This document shows, piece after piece, positions 24,901-37,560 of a stretch of 64,000 nucleotides of DNA. This DNA comes from Mytilus galloprovincialis (taxonomy: Eukaryota > Mollusca > Bivalvia > Mytilida > Mytilidae), in contig NC_134846.1 in NCBI RefSeq assembly GCF_965363235.1, positions 7,011,001-7,075,000 of the forward strand. Direction: 5' to 3'. The first letter of the stretch is position 1; each line of letters begins with the position of its first letter. The notes under the pieces were generated by a model that saw only the letters and a list, made by a program, of their open reading frames with translations, did no database searches and was not told where the DNA came from. A program made the position numbers and the translations under genes.

Positions 24901-27900
24901 ATTTAAAGGATATTTCCAAAAATGGACTAAACCAAGGATGAAACATATTTTATGTCATAATCTATTTTTTTCATTTGTCCTTGAAATTGAACTTTAACAA
25001 AGGAAAATATGAAACTGTATGTAATATTTTTATTTCATCATATTCATATTCCCAGATATGTACTGATATTTTTAAATTTTAACTTTTTCAAATTCAGCCT
25101 TTCGAGAGCATGTCGCAAACCTCTTTGGAACAGCTTCTGTATACACATGATATTATTCAACAAGATACTTAGAAATTTCAGTTCAAAATATGATATGGGG
25201 TTGCTAACATACATATTTGTACACTCTATTGTACTGGTGTTTTCTATGTGATAAGCTGTCTAAGGTAGAAAGCATGTACTAAATAACGGTGTGTACCTTT
25301 CGAATTGTAACATTGTCTTAAGAATACAGACCCATATGGGCGATTGGAAAATAAATATGGTTACAGTTGGTACTGTTCCGAACGGCAGTAAAACCCTTGC
25401 CAAAGTTTTGCGGAATGTGTGTATACGCAGGCACGTCTTATCGGAATTGGACAATACATACCATTCAGGGAGACGTATTTATATAAGAGCACTGCTTTTG
25501 TTTCCTAATCCCAATAATTGAATATTTTGTATATTTCGTGTTTATGTCAGTCTTTACCCTTGTAGCTATATATATAACGATTTCTTTAAAAAAAAATATA
25601 TGTTTACAGTAATACCATTCATGGTTTCGAGAAGGCACCACCCTTTTTGCCATTTATTAACCATTGCAACAACTCTTTGAGGGCCCATAAATGACCAGTT
25701 CCAATATTGAATAAATGTTCCTATCCAATATTATTTATCCTCATTTTTCAGTGATATTCCATTTTACCTTCTCGGTGTACATGCTGACCCTTTATTCTAG
25801 GAACTCTTATTATGTTTTTGCGTGTATTATTAACTGAACTAACGTTACAATGTACACAAACATCATTCAAAAAAATCATTCATCACAATACCTAAACAGT
25901 GTATGTTAAACATGAGTTATCCAGTCGGGTAAACCCCGAGTTGTCCCATTAATTATTTACCTTTCAACATGAGCACATGTAAAAGAGGGATGAATAAAGG
26001 CAACAGTAGTATACCGCTGTTCAAAACTCATAAATCCATGGACAAAAAACAAAATCGGGTTAACAAACTAAAACTGAGGGAAACGCATTAAACATAAGAG
26101 GAGAACAACGACACAACATTAAAATGTAACACACAAACGGAATCCTATGAGAATAACAAATATAACATCAAAACCAAATACATGAATTAGGGATAGATAA
26201 GTACTGTGACACGTCTTATAGTAATGTGAATTCACACTCAAAAATAAGAGAAAACAAACGGCACAGCGTTAAAATATAACACACACAGAAACGAACTATA
26301 GTATAACAATGGCCATATTCCTGTATATATGTGTTATGAGGTTGCTAACATTCCTGTATATATATGGATGAAAGATATCAGAGGGACAGTCAAACTCATA
26401 GATTGAAAACAAACTCATAACGCCATGGTTTATAAAAAAATGACAACAGACAAATCAAAGTACAGAACACACAACATAGAAATCTAAAGACTAAGCAATA
26501 CGAACCCCACCATAAACTAAGGGTGATTTAAGGTGCTCCAGAAAGGGTAAGCAGATCATGCTCCACATGTGGCAGCCGTCGTGTTGCTTATTTTATTACA
26601 TATTCGGTAAATAGTCTAATTCGGTAGTTCACATTCGTGAAAAGAGAAGGTTATTGTAGTTACGACATACGGAACATATTCGATATCACATGTGAAACGG
26701 TTATTCTATAACGGTCAACCAACTCTTGATAGTGTCCGTAAAATTTACGAACTAATAATTTCAACCTCACCATTTCGAACTCTTTGTTTAATAGCTTCCT
26801 TGTGAGCAGCAATTTTCTACCAAGGAAATCATGATAGGAAATACAATCGTATCAATTGGGAGATATATACTCCGTAAAATGCAGTGAAGAATGACTCTTT
26901 TAGAACAGTCTTTGCAGAAATTTGTTCTCAATGATGTGTTTGCTCTGTTTTGAATAACAACCTTTTAAAAAGACTATAATAAATTGACAGTATATAAATA
27001 ACGGAACTGAAAAATCAGAAAAAATAAAATGTAAATGACCTGGTTTTTCGAATAGGAGCAATGAACAATTTGAAGGAAAGTGATTCTCGCTAGATTTTCC
27101 ATAAATTTATCCTTTTCTTTCAATCAGAATGAAAATTAACAAGGACTCTCAAGATATTCAAAAATGGCTTTCAAAACTATTCGTCATAAAATTCCAATGG
27201 AAAAGTAGGGGTAAGCGGGCAATATTTGTTGAGTTCCATTAAATGAACGAAACTAGAGGGTTTCAAACATAAATCCAAAAGTCAACTATAAAGAGTAACA
27301 AACATCTTTAACAACAAACATCTACATTCAATTTTGTATACTTCAACATGTTAATTACCTTCTGCGCTAGTTGTACAACATCGATTGTTAGCGCCACCAG
27401 AACACTTTCCAGAGTAATATGATCCACCACATTTACCACTGTCATCTTGACAAACTCCACCAATATCTGTACAACTCTGATCGCCTTCTAAATATTTATA
27501 TTTCAATAAATTTGGATTGTATATTGATACATAAGATTTCATTTTCCCCGTAAGTGTAAATTTGTTGAAGGTGGAACTTCAATATTTTATTTTACAAATG
27601 ATTTAATGAGAACGCTGATTGAGGATAACAAATGAACGTTTTTGTTATTATATTTATCAAAATTGTTAATAAAAAAAAACTGCATATGTTGTGAAAGCAA
27701 AACTGGGTTGTTGGTTTTTTTTTTTTGCTGAAATGTCTCTTTTTATTCAAGAAATGGCTGAATCAAAGCGTGAATAAAATATTTGACAGAATGAGTATTA
27801 ACAAAGTACGCCAGTTCAAGTTAAAAAAAAAAAAACAATCAATACATTTTGTAATCATAATGAAAGATATAGAACAGTAATATTATTGCCACATTAATGA

Positions 27901-28325
27901 TTTCGACATAAAATAATTGTTCGTAATTAAAATAATATTCTATCCATTTGTTATCAAATATTTGAAAACATGTTTTACAATTATAATTTTTTCAATACCG
28001 GTATAATGAAATCATATAGCTTTTAATTTCTGTGTCATTTTGTTTTCTGATAGAGAGTTGTCTCAGTAGCAATCACATCTTATTTTTATCTTATCTTTAT
28101 ATTTATCTGTTTCATACTACCTCCTGTACTTCCATCACTACCTCCGGATCCGCTATTTGACCCTCCACTTTCGCTATCTGAACCCCCACTTCCGCTATTT
28201 GAACCACCACTTCCACTTATTCTACTGCCACCGCCTCCACTTCTCACACACATATCTATAGTCCCCGTGTATATTCCAAGAAAAATGATTATTAGTAAAA
28301 GCATACATGGATTTCTTAAAACCAT
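21997..28325 (-). CDS. PGRP: Peptidoglycan recognition protein, short secreted type, 4 exons
   Basis: Exons: 28325..28121, 27487..27359, 23229..23029 and 22322..21997, all with GT/AG borders and phase 1 at each junction, giving 286 residues. Residues 1-25 are a signal peptide, about 26-68 a Gly/Ser-rich linker, and about 72-107 a six-cysteine module (C..C..C..C..CC, ending NNRCC). From about 122 comes an amidase-2/PGRP domain starting IISRDSWGARRT. The predicted Zn ligands H150, H259 and C267 and the catalytic-type Y185 and T265 are all present, as is the C157-C163 pair. It should be a secreted, Zn-dependent N-acetylmuramoyl-L-alanine amidase acting on bacterial peptidoglycan in innate immunity; activity is inferred from conserved residues. 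The start is the first ATG before the signal peptide. An A/T-rich TATA-like stretch lies about 80-90 bp upstream (28401..28420). No operon context. Confidence 0.93.
22323..22834. other. PGRP intron 3, remainder
   Basis: AT-rich intron sequence between exon 4 and the duplicated exon segment. Nothing recognised. Confidence 0.6.
22835..23111 (-). repeat. Tandem triplication of the end of PGRP exon 3
   Basis: The 95-bp unit starts at 22835, 22930 and 23025. The third copy is the true 3' end of exon 3. The two others lie in the following intron and still code for near-identical residues, from about VTNPCSSFSECIS to HMDNRG. Each ends with the same splice donor (G|GTAA). No acceptor AG is evident at the start of the extra copies, so they look like decoy donors rather than extra exons. 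Confidence 0.9.
23340..23560. repeat. Bivalve repeat with CGTCCGTG microsatellite, in PGRP intron 2
   Basis: A degenerate (CGTCCGTG/CGTTCGTC)n run spans about 23398..23475. It is preceded by GCTCATTTATGGGCATTATG and followed by 'GGTTAAAGTTTTTGGTCGAG' and 'GAAGTTGAGGTCCAACCAAC'. The minus-strand frame of repeated T-D-A-R residues is an artefact of the microsatellite. Confidence 0.7.
23561..24430. other. PGRP intron 2: no feature seen
   Basis: AT-rich intron sequence with no recognisable motif. Confidence 0.5.
24436..24871. mobile_element. Non-autonomous TIR element (CCATATGGTCCGAGA), in PGRP intron 2
   Basis: The ends CCATATGGTCCGAGA (24436..24450) and TCTCGGACCATATGG (24857..24871) are perfect 15-bp inverted repeats. 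No coding potential lies inside and no clear target duplication was seen. Superfamily not assigned. Confidence 0.75.
24872..25985. other. PGRP intron 2: no feature seen
   Basis: AT-rich. Short open frames at 25009..25251 and 25291..25521 show no family motif. Confidence 0.45.
25990..26330 (-). repeat. Mussel repeat (CCCTCGGTTTTAG family), inverted
   Basis: The plus strand reads 'GTAGTATACCGCTGTTCAAA', 'AAACTGAGGGAAACGCATTA' and 'GAGGAGAACAACGACACAAC', the reverse complement of blocks at 18800..18985. Confidence 0.7.
26365..26890. repeat. Mussel repeat with CATGTGGCAGCCGTCGTG block
   Basis: It contains 'GACAGTCAAACTCATAGATT', 'AACACACAACATAGAAATCT', 'GGTGCTCCAGAAAGGGTAAG' and 'CCGTAAAATTTACGA'. 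The same order of blocks is found at 40738..41060 and partly at 19230 and 30195. Confidence 0.7.
26891..27358. other. PGRP intron 2: no feature seen
   Basis: AT-rich intron sequence directly downstream of exon 2. Confidence 0.5.
27488..28120. other. PGRP intron 1
   Basis: AT-rich intron. A degenerate end of the common mussel repeat (GAGTTGTCTCAGTAGCAATC, antisense) lies at about 28050..28085. Confidence 0.6.
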
Positions 28326-30190
28326 GTTGCTAAGTAAAATTCACTCGAAGTCGAATATCTACTAAACAGTTAAAAGCACTTTACCTGTTTCAAAAAATTG
28401 GATTTATAAATATAATTTACACACGTCAAAAATATGATACCATTCAAACCCATTGAGGCATATGTCGTTTATTGACTTGATTTTATTTGTTAGGCAAATA
28501 TTTTTTAATCGATACGTGTGCAATGATAAGCAGATCTGATGAGGAAGTTGATGTCTTGGTTTTCTTTACGAAAATGTTTATATGTGGCATTTTTTCAACA
28601 TTATTTTAGCAAATCAAATTGTTTAAACTTTATAACGCAAAAAGATTAAGCTTAAGGTTAAAAATAACCAGGACCAATGCTTACTGTGCTACAAAATGAG
28701 TATAATGTCTATTTATTTCGAATTCCTTAAACAGAATTTATATTTTTTATCAAAATATGTCTGTACATGTAACACGTTTAGAAGGAGACCAGTAACTCTT
28801 ACATTTATTTTGTTTAATGTAGTTTTACGATAAGATATATTTTGTTTTCAAAATCAGCCTATCCGTCGCATTCTATATGTACAATATTTTGTGATGCTAA
28901 GATAGACATATCGAGTCAAGAATTCGAAATCAAATTTTGGAGGGTTCAAGTTTTCCTCAATTGTTTTTAATTTGATTTGTATAATTACAAAGATTTTACA
29001 AACTTTGACGGTACAAAGACAGACATTGTTCAAATGTTTAAGTAGAGTGGACTAAAAGCTTTAAAAAATGTATGTATACAATACTGATAAAGTTATTTGA
29101 AGTAGTATCTACAAAAAAAACAATACGTATATACAGCACAAAAGAAACTGTTCGTGTCAAAAAATAAATATTGATTTAAATGTCATTTAAAAAATGTATT
29201 ATATTGCACATCTTTATTCATGCAAAACAGGTTTAAATTAGATTTTTAGTGTTATAAATTAAACAACTTCCTCTTTGAAAATATACATGAACTATTAAAT
29301 TATAAAGTCTTTTCCACAAATGAAATTGTAGGAATTCAATCGTTTCTGCTTATACTAAATCTTGAAGTTCGATATTATTAATTCAGTTAATTTCTCTTAC
29401 AGACCTTCATAGTATTCCTTAAACCCATGGCCAACTGTATTTACTATTCCAATTGAAAATCAAATTATTTTTATAGAATCATGTATGAATGTTTAAGCAT
29501 GAACGTTTTTATTTTTTTTATTTTCACCAATTCGTTACAATCAAATCATAACTAGTTTCTATATAGATTAACTTTTTTTGTATTGAATTTAGTAATTTGC
29601 GCATATAGAACATGCAGATTGTCCAAAAAAAGTTAACCGCATGATCTCAAGGATATTATAGGACAAGGAAGGCATAAAACATGACTATGTTTTATATCAC
29701 AATTGTCATCTGATCTGTAAATTTTCTGCTAATTTCGCCCTGTGAACCATTTAACCATTTGCGTATTTACCATGATCGCTTAATGCCAACAGTCGTTGTA
29801 AGTTGTCATCGTAGACTTTTTACAAAAATCTTCTCCTTTGTAATTTGTTTCTGTCCGTGAATATGTGAAATGCGTTTAATGACTAATGTTTTAAAACCAT
29901 GACAGTAAATCATACAAAATGTGCACTATCGCGAATGATCAGTATGTCAAAATGTACTATTTTCCACAAAACCTTTCAGCTAGACTCCTTATAATATGAC
30001 ACTGACTTTATACAGGAGCTTCTTAGTATCATTATCATCCCTTAATTTCTCGTTCTGCAATATTGGTAATGTCCCCCTAACTAATTTAAAGCTTCTATAC
30101 CATTCCGCTTCATAGACTTCCTAACTAACACAAAGCTTGGTGACCGTTTTACCGCATTTATCCCATCGAACCATAAATAAGTGATAAATC
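28326..30190. other. Upstream of PGRP; no further gene seen
   Basis: AT-rich. Promoter elements of the PGRP gene would lie near the 28325 end, but nothing beyond the TATA-like stretch can be supported. Confidence 0.5.
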
Positions 30191-30194
30191 AGGT

Positions 30195-30310
30195 ATAGTC
30201 AAGTCGAAAGATACCAGATGTATATTCAATGTCATAAGTCGAATACAAACTGACAACGCCATGGCTAAAAAGGAAAAACGCACATAATATAAGTGCCTGC
30301 AAATGGAGTA
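30195..30310. repeat. Relic of the 'CAAACTGACAACGCCATGGC' mussel repeat
   Basis: It shares 'CGAAAGATACCAGATG', 'AAACTGACAACGCCATGGCT' and AAAAAGG blocks with 26365..26600. Confidence 0.6.
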
Positions 30311-31730
30311 TAAAAATTATAACCCAACCAACCCTAGAAGATACGAAACACGTCTAGTTATTCCAGAGCTTTCCTCTTATTATTTCCTTCATAGAGAATA
30401 TCTGCTCACAAGAAAACATACATGGTCTAATTAGCTCCAAATAAATATTATTAATTTAGAAACATGCATGTTTGGCGTTTTATTATTTTGAATAAATGAC
30501 ATTTTTTCGTCAATTTTTTTAATCGTATCGGAAAATAAGCTCAGACTAGGGCATATATCTACATTTGTATGTGTATGGTATCTGTCAGTCTGTCTTTAAA
30601 AATGTATAAATAGAAAACGTCTTATTTGAGAAAATGGTCAATTCCTAGAACTTCATATTAATATGTATACCTTTGGTATCTTTCGTCTTGCTTTTATGTT
30701 TGTGCAAAATACTAAATTATATGTCTGATCATTGGATTTTGGTTGACGAAATAAATATTTATACTTGAACAAACCAAAAAGCCCTCTTGGCGTGTAATAA
30801 CGCCAACTTCAGAAACAGAAATATAGTGTTGTATGAAATACATGTAAAACTACTAAAAAGCATACAAAATGAAAACAACACGTTATAGTTTTAATCGTCA
30901 AATGCGCTTTTCTAGATTTACCTTCGTAATATTCATTGATACAAGTTTTCATATATATGAGGATGGTAACGTTTTTAAACAAACGTGGGTCTCCTCTGAT
31001 TTCTTCCCTTTTTTTTTCATACCTTGAATTGTTTCTTCATAATCGATATAAGAGATTCGAACATCGAAAAACTACTCTGACTTGTCTTTACATAATTTAT
31101 CGACCTAAAACAATTGTTTTGGTTACAATCAAAATATTTTGATCGAGAACCATTGTCTGACTCAGTAGATGCGAAGAACGTGTTTTAGTTTAAACAATAT
31201 TTTACTTTTCAAAAGTGCACAAATTACAATAATACAATAAAAATACAGGGATTCGTAAACAAGAAGATCACCTTTAAAATCCGTGTCCCTTTTTTGATTT
31301 AACTATATAATGGCAAAAGATATTCGATGTGTATGTGAATAATGATAGGATTAGATACTACTCCAATTTTTGTTAGATTTTAGAAACATAACGCAATGAA
31401 ATTATATTTTCGGTCTAGTAGTAAGTAAATACAATTAAAAATAGAATAGGATTTAAGATTGCTAGTACTTTTGATACTTTTTATCCACACTTCCGAAAAT
31501 CGAGTACATCAAGTTGACGATTATTCCATACAGTTCGCATCATATATCGATAAGTTTATGGATAGGTTTGTTCTATACAATTTAGAGCGAGGGGCTTGTC
31601 TCAAGCACTTCAATTTATTGTATATTACACCTATAGACTATCCAATTTATCACCTGTTTACAACTCGTGTTATCTTTTGATTTGTCTATTGTTAGTTTAT
31701 TTTGTCTTACTATTTGTACACCAGGTGTTT
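30311..31730. other. No gene seen
   Basis: AT-rich. Short open frames carry no recognised motif. Confidence 0.45.
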
Positions 31731-31734
31731 GTTA

Positions 31735-32035
31735 AATATAGTTCCTTGGCTAGCTATAAAACAAGGTTTAATCCACCATTTTCTACATCAGGAAATTCCT
31801 GTACCAAGTTATGACAGTTGTAATATCCATTCGTTTGATGTATTTGAGCTTTAAAATTTGATTTTGCCGTTTTTTATGGACTTTTTAAAAATGTGAGGCC
31901 CTTTGTAGCTTGCTGTTCTGTGTGAGCATAGGCTCCATATTAAAGGCCGTACCTTGACCTGTACTGGTTTATTTTTATAAATTGTTACTTGGATAGAGAA
32001 TTGTCTCATTGGCATTCATACCACATCTTCCTTTA
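31735..32035 (+). repeat. Composite of two mussel repeat ends
   Basis: The segment 31748..31830 (TAGCTATAAAACAAGGTTTA, 'CCACCATTTTCTACATC', 'GTACCAAGTTATGACAGTTG') is related to 17940..18000. The segment 31905..32030 (TAGCTTGCTGTTC, 'GAGAATTGTCTCATTGGCAT', ACCACATCTTCC) matches the 3' part of 33034..33500. Confidence 0.65.
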
Positions 32036-32479
32036 TCCATTTTCGTGTACAATTTTACTCTGAGTTAATTTTTTATTTTAACTTTTTAACAAAGTTTCAT
32101 TTTTACTTAATTTATTCATTGAAAGTGATTTACAAATAGTATGTTTATATATGCATCAAACACGACTTTGAAAAAAATACAATTTCTTTACCATATAAGA
32201 ATTGTAATTTTAAAAGGTTTCTTGACTAATAAAAAGATGGTACCTGCTGATGTAAATATCTTAACTATTAAAGGAAGAGACCAATTTCATTGAGCTGCCG
32301 TTCCTCTGAAACCAAACAAAGTCGAAAATGGTTGTGATATGACGTACGTATAAATGTAGTGTTTTGTACTTTTTTCCACAGAAACGGCAATTTTTTAGAA
32401 AGTATCCAAATTCGGAGACCGTTATCATTGTCTAATACGCTTTTGCACATGCTTAGTGTACTGCTCGACAACTCGGCCC

Positions 32480-32860
32480 ACGGCCAACTTGCACCACTCG
32501 AACACTCTAACTAATTATTACATCTTGCATCACACTTGCACCACTCAAAAAAGAGAAATATAATAAACTCGAAGAAAAGTTTTTAATCATTCACAGATTG
32601 TTTTCTCTTCTCTTAGTAATTTCGTCCTTTCTCGGAGGACCAGTGTAACACATAGACCGAACTTGGCCCACTCGAAAATAAAACACTCGCAACACTGAAG
32701 ACATGTTTTTAGTCATCTGAGAATTCTAGATTGTCTTCTTCTTCCCTGAGTTATTTCCTCCGTTCTTTCGTTCTTTCGGCACCCGTATCATACATATCTT
32801 GACTCGCACCTTTCGAGAAAAAAAAACGTAAATGATGCATCAGTGCATAAAAACAGCTTG
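32480..32860. repeat. Degenerate tandem duplication of about 185 bp
   Basis: 'CTTGCACCACTCGAA', 'TTTTTAATCATTCACAGATTG', 'TTCTCTTCTCTTAGTAATTT' and CGTCCTTTC recur in order as 'CTTGGCCCACTCGAAA', 'TTTTTAGTCATCTGAGA', 'GTCTTCTTCTTCCCTGAG' and CGTTCTTTC about 185 bp later. No coding evidence. Confidence 0.5.
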
Positions 32861-33033
32861 CAAAACTCAGACCGAAGCTGTGTATCACCATCAACATTTC
32901 TTAGACTAGTGGTCTTCAAGCCGCGCTCGCGCTTATTTTTTCTCGATTGTTTACTTATATAAAGCTCTGTCTTACTTCATGTTCCTTTTTTGTGGTATGA
33001 TAACAATTTAAATTGACAAAAAATGGCATATTT

Positions 33034-33500
33034 ACATTGTGTCATAGATCAAATTTATTCGTTCAGTGAATTTTCACTTGCGTTAACATGTCTTTTGATT
33101 TAATAGTAAAGCCATTTCTATTGATATTCTATTTTTATTTTTTTCTTAATGTTACACTTTTTTTTCAGATAAGGATGAATGTTGGTACCTATTATAATGT
33201 TTAAGCCGCTGCATTTGTTTGCACTTGTCCTAGATCAGGAATCTGATGTTCAGTGGCTGTTTTTTGTTGGTATGTTTCATAAATGTTTCTCGTTTCTCGT
33301 TTTATATATAGGTAAGGCATTAGACCGTTGGTTTTCCAGTTTGAATGGTTTTACATTAGTCATTTTTTAGGTCGTTTATAGCTTGCTGTTCGATGTGAGC
33401 CAAGGCTCCGTGTTGAAGACCTGAACTATAATGGTTTACTTTTACAAATTGTGACTTGGTGGAGTGTTGTTATATTGACAATCATACCACATCTTCTTAT
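33034..33500 (+). repeat. Near full-length mussel repeat (about 465 bp)
   Basis: Blocks in order: 'GTCATAGATCAAATTTATTC', 'TAAGGATGAATGTTGGTACC', 'CTAGATCAGGAATCTGATGT', 'AATGGTTTTACATTAGTCAT', 'GTGAGCCAAGGCTCCGTGTT', then ACCACATCTTCTTAT at the end. Partial copies lie at 21330, 31905, 60898 and 62237. It ends with the same ATGTGG/CCACAT motif as the 59395 family but is otherwise different. Element class unknown. Confidence 0.75.
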
Positions 33501-33960
33501 ATTTAGTTAAAGGTAAATTGCAGCGGGGTCTTTACAAGTTTAAAAACATGTTTCAATTTCATAGTAAAACGAAAGCTCTTTAAGATTTAAATCACTGTTA
33601 ACAAAATTAAAACCTAATTGAAAAGAGAAGAAATTGAATAGCTTATAAAACCGAAAAAGACCAAATCTATTGTCGAACTAGGTCAATGAATTCGAGATAT
33701 ACATGAGCAAATAAGAACTAAAACTCAAAAAATGTATAACACAACTTTCAATAAACTGTTTTACGCTCTAGAATTTTCCTAAACTTACAATATATGTGCT
33801 TTAAAAAGTATACACAGACACTCAACTACGTGTACAACTACCGGGTGTTCATCATCATAAGAATTGGTTTATATAAAGATGTTGTAAAGGTTTTTCTCCA
33901 CTAATTTTGTAATTATGAGAAAAATGATTGATCAATGGTCCTTTTTTCCATGGCCATCTT
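33501..33960. other. No gene seen
   Basis: AT-rich sequence with nothing recognised. Confidence 0.5.
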
Positions 33961-33970
33961 GTTGTCCAAT

Positions 33971-34213
33971 TTATGGCTGTACCACTGGCTGTTCCTCTAG
34001 AATATTATCATTAAGTATTATTGGTCCATTAGGCACCATGGCTATATTGTGAAGAACCGTACACGCTACGAACATGTGAATGCTTAATCTGGTCTCATAC
34101 TTATCTATGATTAACCCTGTGATTTCCTTTAGAATAGAGTCATCCATATTAAATAGTTTGAAAAAGTTCTTAATAATTGTACCTTCGTGGACATGCTGAG
34201 TAACAATCATCAA
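33971..34213 (-). pseudogene. Possible C-terminal remnant of a PIF/Harbinger-type transposase
   Basis: An 80-codon frame contains 'DKYETRLSIHMFVACTVLHN' then IAMVPNGP. The 'ACxVLHNIA' phrase is typical of the C-terminal end of Harbinger (HARBI1-like, DDE_Tnp_4) proteins, just after the last catalytic acidic residue. The rest of the catalytic domain is absent, so this is at best a truncated remnant. The match is short and could be fortuitous. Confidence 0.45.
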
Positions 34214-34786
34214 ACATTTCTTTTTAATTTCTATTATGAATAATGTGAAGAAGTTGAAAACACATTATGATTATATTACAAATGCAAATTCTTTTGTACA
34301 ACAATTTCTGCAATAATTCTGTAAAAGTGAGAGTTACATTGTGTATGCCTGAAAAATGTTTTCGCTACAAATAAAGCAAGTGGAAATCTGGCACTGAAAA
34401 CTTGGATATTGTGCGAATCGGATCTTAATTTGAAGAATTTTTTATATATATTCTATCCAGACTTTTATACAAATTATTAAGGGTTCATAATATAAGTACA
34501 TGTATATTATTTGTCAAAAATGAACTTTTACATGTAATGCTAACGTTGCATTTATTTTTGGCATGTATGGTAGTAAGACCCGTAACACCAAACCTGTGGA
34601 ATGCAGTAGGTAAATGCTGACATTAGATCTGTTACGAAACAGTAAGGTTAAGGTCCTCCTTAACACTGTTACTCATAGTGGTTCTATAACCAGTACAGTA
34701 GTCAGCACTTTTGTGTTGACAATAATTATCATTGATATGGTCATTATTATAAATTAACTGTTTACAAAATTTCAATCCTCGGCTGG
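34214..34786. other. No gene seen
   Basis: AT-rich. The segment 34690..34770 (CAGCACTTTTGTGTTGACAA, then ATGGTCATTATTATAAATT) resembles 17597..17645, a mussel repeat module. Confidence 0.45.
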
Positions 34787-34793
34787 TATATAT

Positions 34794-35654
34794 GTAACAC
34801 TCAGAAACGTGTCCTTCCCCCCAAACGTGTCCAATACTCCCAAACGTGTCCACATCGACGTCACTGAACTGCAAAACATGTCTAGTTGTACAAAGGGCGT
34901 CAAACGTGGCGTGTCATTTGTATTGTTTAAACGCCTAAACGTGTCCATTTTTTTAATAAACACCCAAACCTGCCAAATCCCCCAAACTTGTCCTATAATA
35001 TAAAGGGAACTAAAAGATAAAACAGTGATATTTCGTAAAAATAAAACTGTCCTTTTCCGCTCCAAAAAAATATAATTTAATTTCGAGTTACGATTAGTGT
35101 AGATTCCTAATAACCGTAAAGTGTAAATTTTTAATAACTGTACACAATTCATTTAGGCCTCATCCCAAATAGTTTAACCTGAATATATTGTATTTGAATT
35201 TAATTGGGTGTTATCCTATGGTAAACGCTTAATTCAACTGAACTAGAATGGTTTGTATATGTTTGTGCGCCCTAAACGAGCATAATACTTGCAACTGGAC
35301 TATAAGCAATTTCAGTCAAAAGTCGATTTATATGTTACAGATTAAATTTGCAATAACAACCGGCATTGAACCAACTAATACTAATAAATGACCACTTCAT
35401 TAACTGTGTCCCCCATTATAGAATTATCGTAAACTTTATTGATTTTATTCATGTATTAGCGCTAAAAGACTTGAGACGTTCTGGCGTTAAATAGTGGACA
35501 CTTTTTGGCTAATAACAATTTTCGGACACGTTTAGGGGTTATAAAACCAGACACGTTTGGGGAATATTGGATATTACGGACACGTTTAGGGAGAATAGAC
35601 ACGTTTGGGGGAATCGGACACGTTTGGGGGACAGGACACGTTTGGGAGTGTTAC
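34794..35654. mobile_element. TIR element with CACGTTTGGGG-rich ends and ATATAT duplication
   Basis: This 861-bp element begins GTAACACTC and ends GAGTGTTAC, flanked by ATATAT at 34788..34793 and 35655..35660. Both ends carry clusters of GGACACGTTTGGGG-like units in opposite orientation: about six at 34804..34995 and about six at 35515..35650. The middle is AT-rich. Frames at 34772..35152, 34809..35003 and 35505..35690 are made of these units and are not genes. Transposase-binding clusters of this kind are common in non-autonomous elements; the family is not identified. Confidence 0.75.
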
Positions 35655-35661
35655 ATATATA

Positions 35662-36740
35662 TGATGGTTTTATCTTTAAGGATGTCGTAACTGAGCACAT
35701 ATAATATATACATTAACGTTTATTTGACATTAAAGATAATACAAGATGGATGTCAGAAAAATTGATGTTTTACTTCTGTGGTAGACGTTGGTTGCTCAGG
35801 ATCAGTGTCAATCACATTTTTATTTTTGTTAATATTACGTTGTAAATCAGACTGCTGGTTGTTTTGTTTTGTTTTAATTGTATTACCTTATGTCAGGTCG
35901 GAACCTTTATTGGGCAACTGTATATGGGAAGGGTTTTGCACCTTGTAGACGGCTTTAATCACCATCAGTTGAAATCAGTTGTATATTCTTATTTGCAATC
36001 ACACCACATCTCCTTATTTTATATTGAAGTACAGCACAAAACATTAAAAGTGGACCAAAACTTCAAATGGCCGGATGCACATAATGTTTAAATAATAATG
36101 AATATTGGACTCTTATAAGCATTTACATAAAAAAGAATTATATATGACAACATATGTAAAGATGGCTTTCACTTTGTAGTTAGGTTGCATCCTAACTAAC
36201 GTTTACCCATCATTGGAAATGTAAGATATGAAACATTAGTATTTGGATAGAAAATCTAAAAGATACTGTGTTTATTTCTAATGTTAAATAGTTCTGAATT
36301 TAGTTTTGTCTCAAACATTAAAAAATAAGATCTACACTTCTGTTTTTTTATCTATTCTTAAAAGATTGGTCTTTTAGTCCAAACGAATCTCCAAAGATAA
36401 TTCTGAATACCAATGAAATATTTGCCACTATACATTAAGTAAACAAACAATCGATTCTAATTTAATTGAGGTAACATTTTTTTATTGTTTTATCAATAAT
36501 ACATTTACCCATAGACGTTTTCTATCATATTCTGGTCTGTTCCCCTGTTTATAGTTGACAAAACATTTGTAAGGTGCAAAAAATGGATAAAAAATATGTG
36601 AAACTGATATGAACTGTATTTGTCCGTAAAACATGTTTGCATAAGATAATACCTTTGTTTCCATATTAACAATGTTTTCTCAATTACCATACCTTGTTAT
36701 CATTGTTATTTTGTGGGATCGGGATAAATTATGCTCTCTC
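35662..36740. other. No gene; weak repeat traces
   Basis: The segment 35890..36020 includes 'GTCAGGTCGGAACCTTTATT' and a degenerate 'TTGCAATCACACCACATC' end of the common mussel repeat. Otherwise AT-rich. Confidence 0.4.
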
Positions 36741-36744
36741 TTTT

Positions 36745-37060
36745 AAAATTGTAACGCGATGATGACTGCTGTACCCATATTTTGACTATTTTATTTATTA
36801 TGTTTAGTTCACGTATATATAAAGGAATTTGATGAGACTTTCGTACAAAGTGAAAGGTTTAGCGCTATAAAACCAGGTTTATTCCATCTTTTCTACATTT
36901 GAAAATGTCTGTACCAAGTCAGGAATATGACAGTTGTTGCCAATTCGTTTTTGATGTGTTTTGTCAGTTGATTTTGCTATGTGATTATGGTCTTTCCAGT
37001 TTGATTTTCCTCTGAGTTCAGTATTTTTTGTGATTTTACTTTTTTTCTCTTGTTTGCATA
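36745..37060 (+). repeat. Mussel repeat module related to 17550..18003
   Basis: 'ACGCGATGATGACTGCTGTA' then 'CCCATATTTTGAC', 'GCGCTATAAAACCAGGTTTA', 'TTTTCTACATTTGAAAATGT' and 'GTACCAAGTCAGGAATATGA' follow the order seen at 17570 and 17940. The ribozyme-like segment is missing here. Confidence 0.65.
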
Positions 37061-37560
37061 AACAGGTTTCATGTAACCACTGTCTGCTATTATAGCACCT
37101 GGTTCTATACTTCTATTGTAATTTTGTACATGTATCCAAACTACAGATGTTTTGAAACATGCGCGTCATGACATGATGTAAGCCGCTTATCACTTATATT
37201 TGTAAAAAGACCTAAAATATAGTATTTATAATAGAGGTAGGTCTTTCTGTATTTATGATGGACAAAGATTAATAAAACTTCTTTTTTTTTCTCCAAAAGT
37301 AGGCATGGAATGGTTTGTTTTCATAATTTGTCATTCCGATTCATTGTGTAGAAACTTGATTCATTGGAAACCATACCACATCCCCAAAATTTTAGAATCA
37401 TCAGTCAATTTGTATCAAATGAAATAGTCAATATTATTATTGAAAATAATATAACCAAAGTGTCCAAATGTAACATGTGTAAGTCATGGGAACAATTGAA
37501 AAAAGGAATTGATTCAAATATTACTTTCAATACAATAACCTACCAGCTTAATGGTAATAT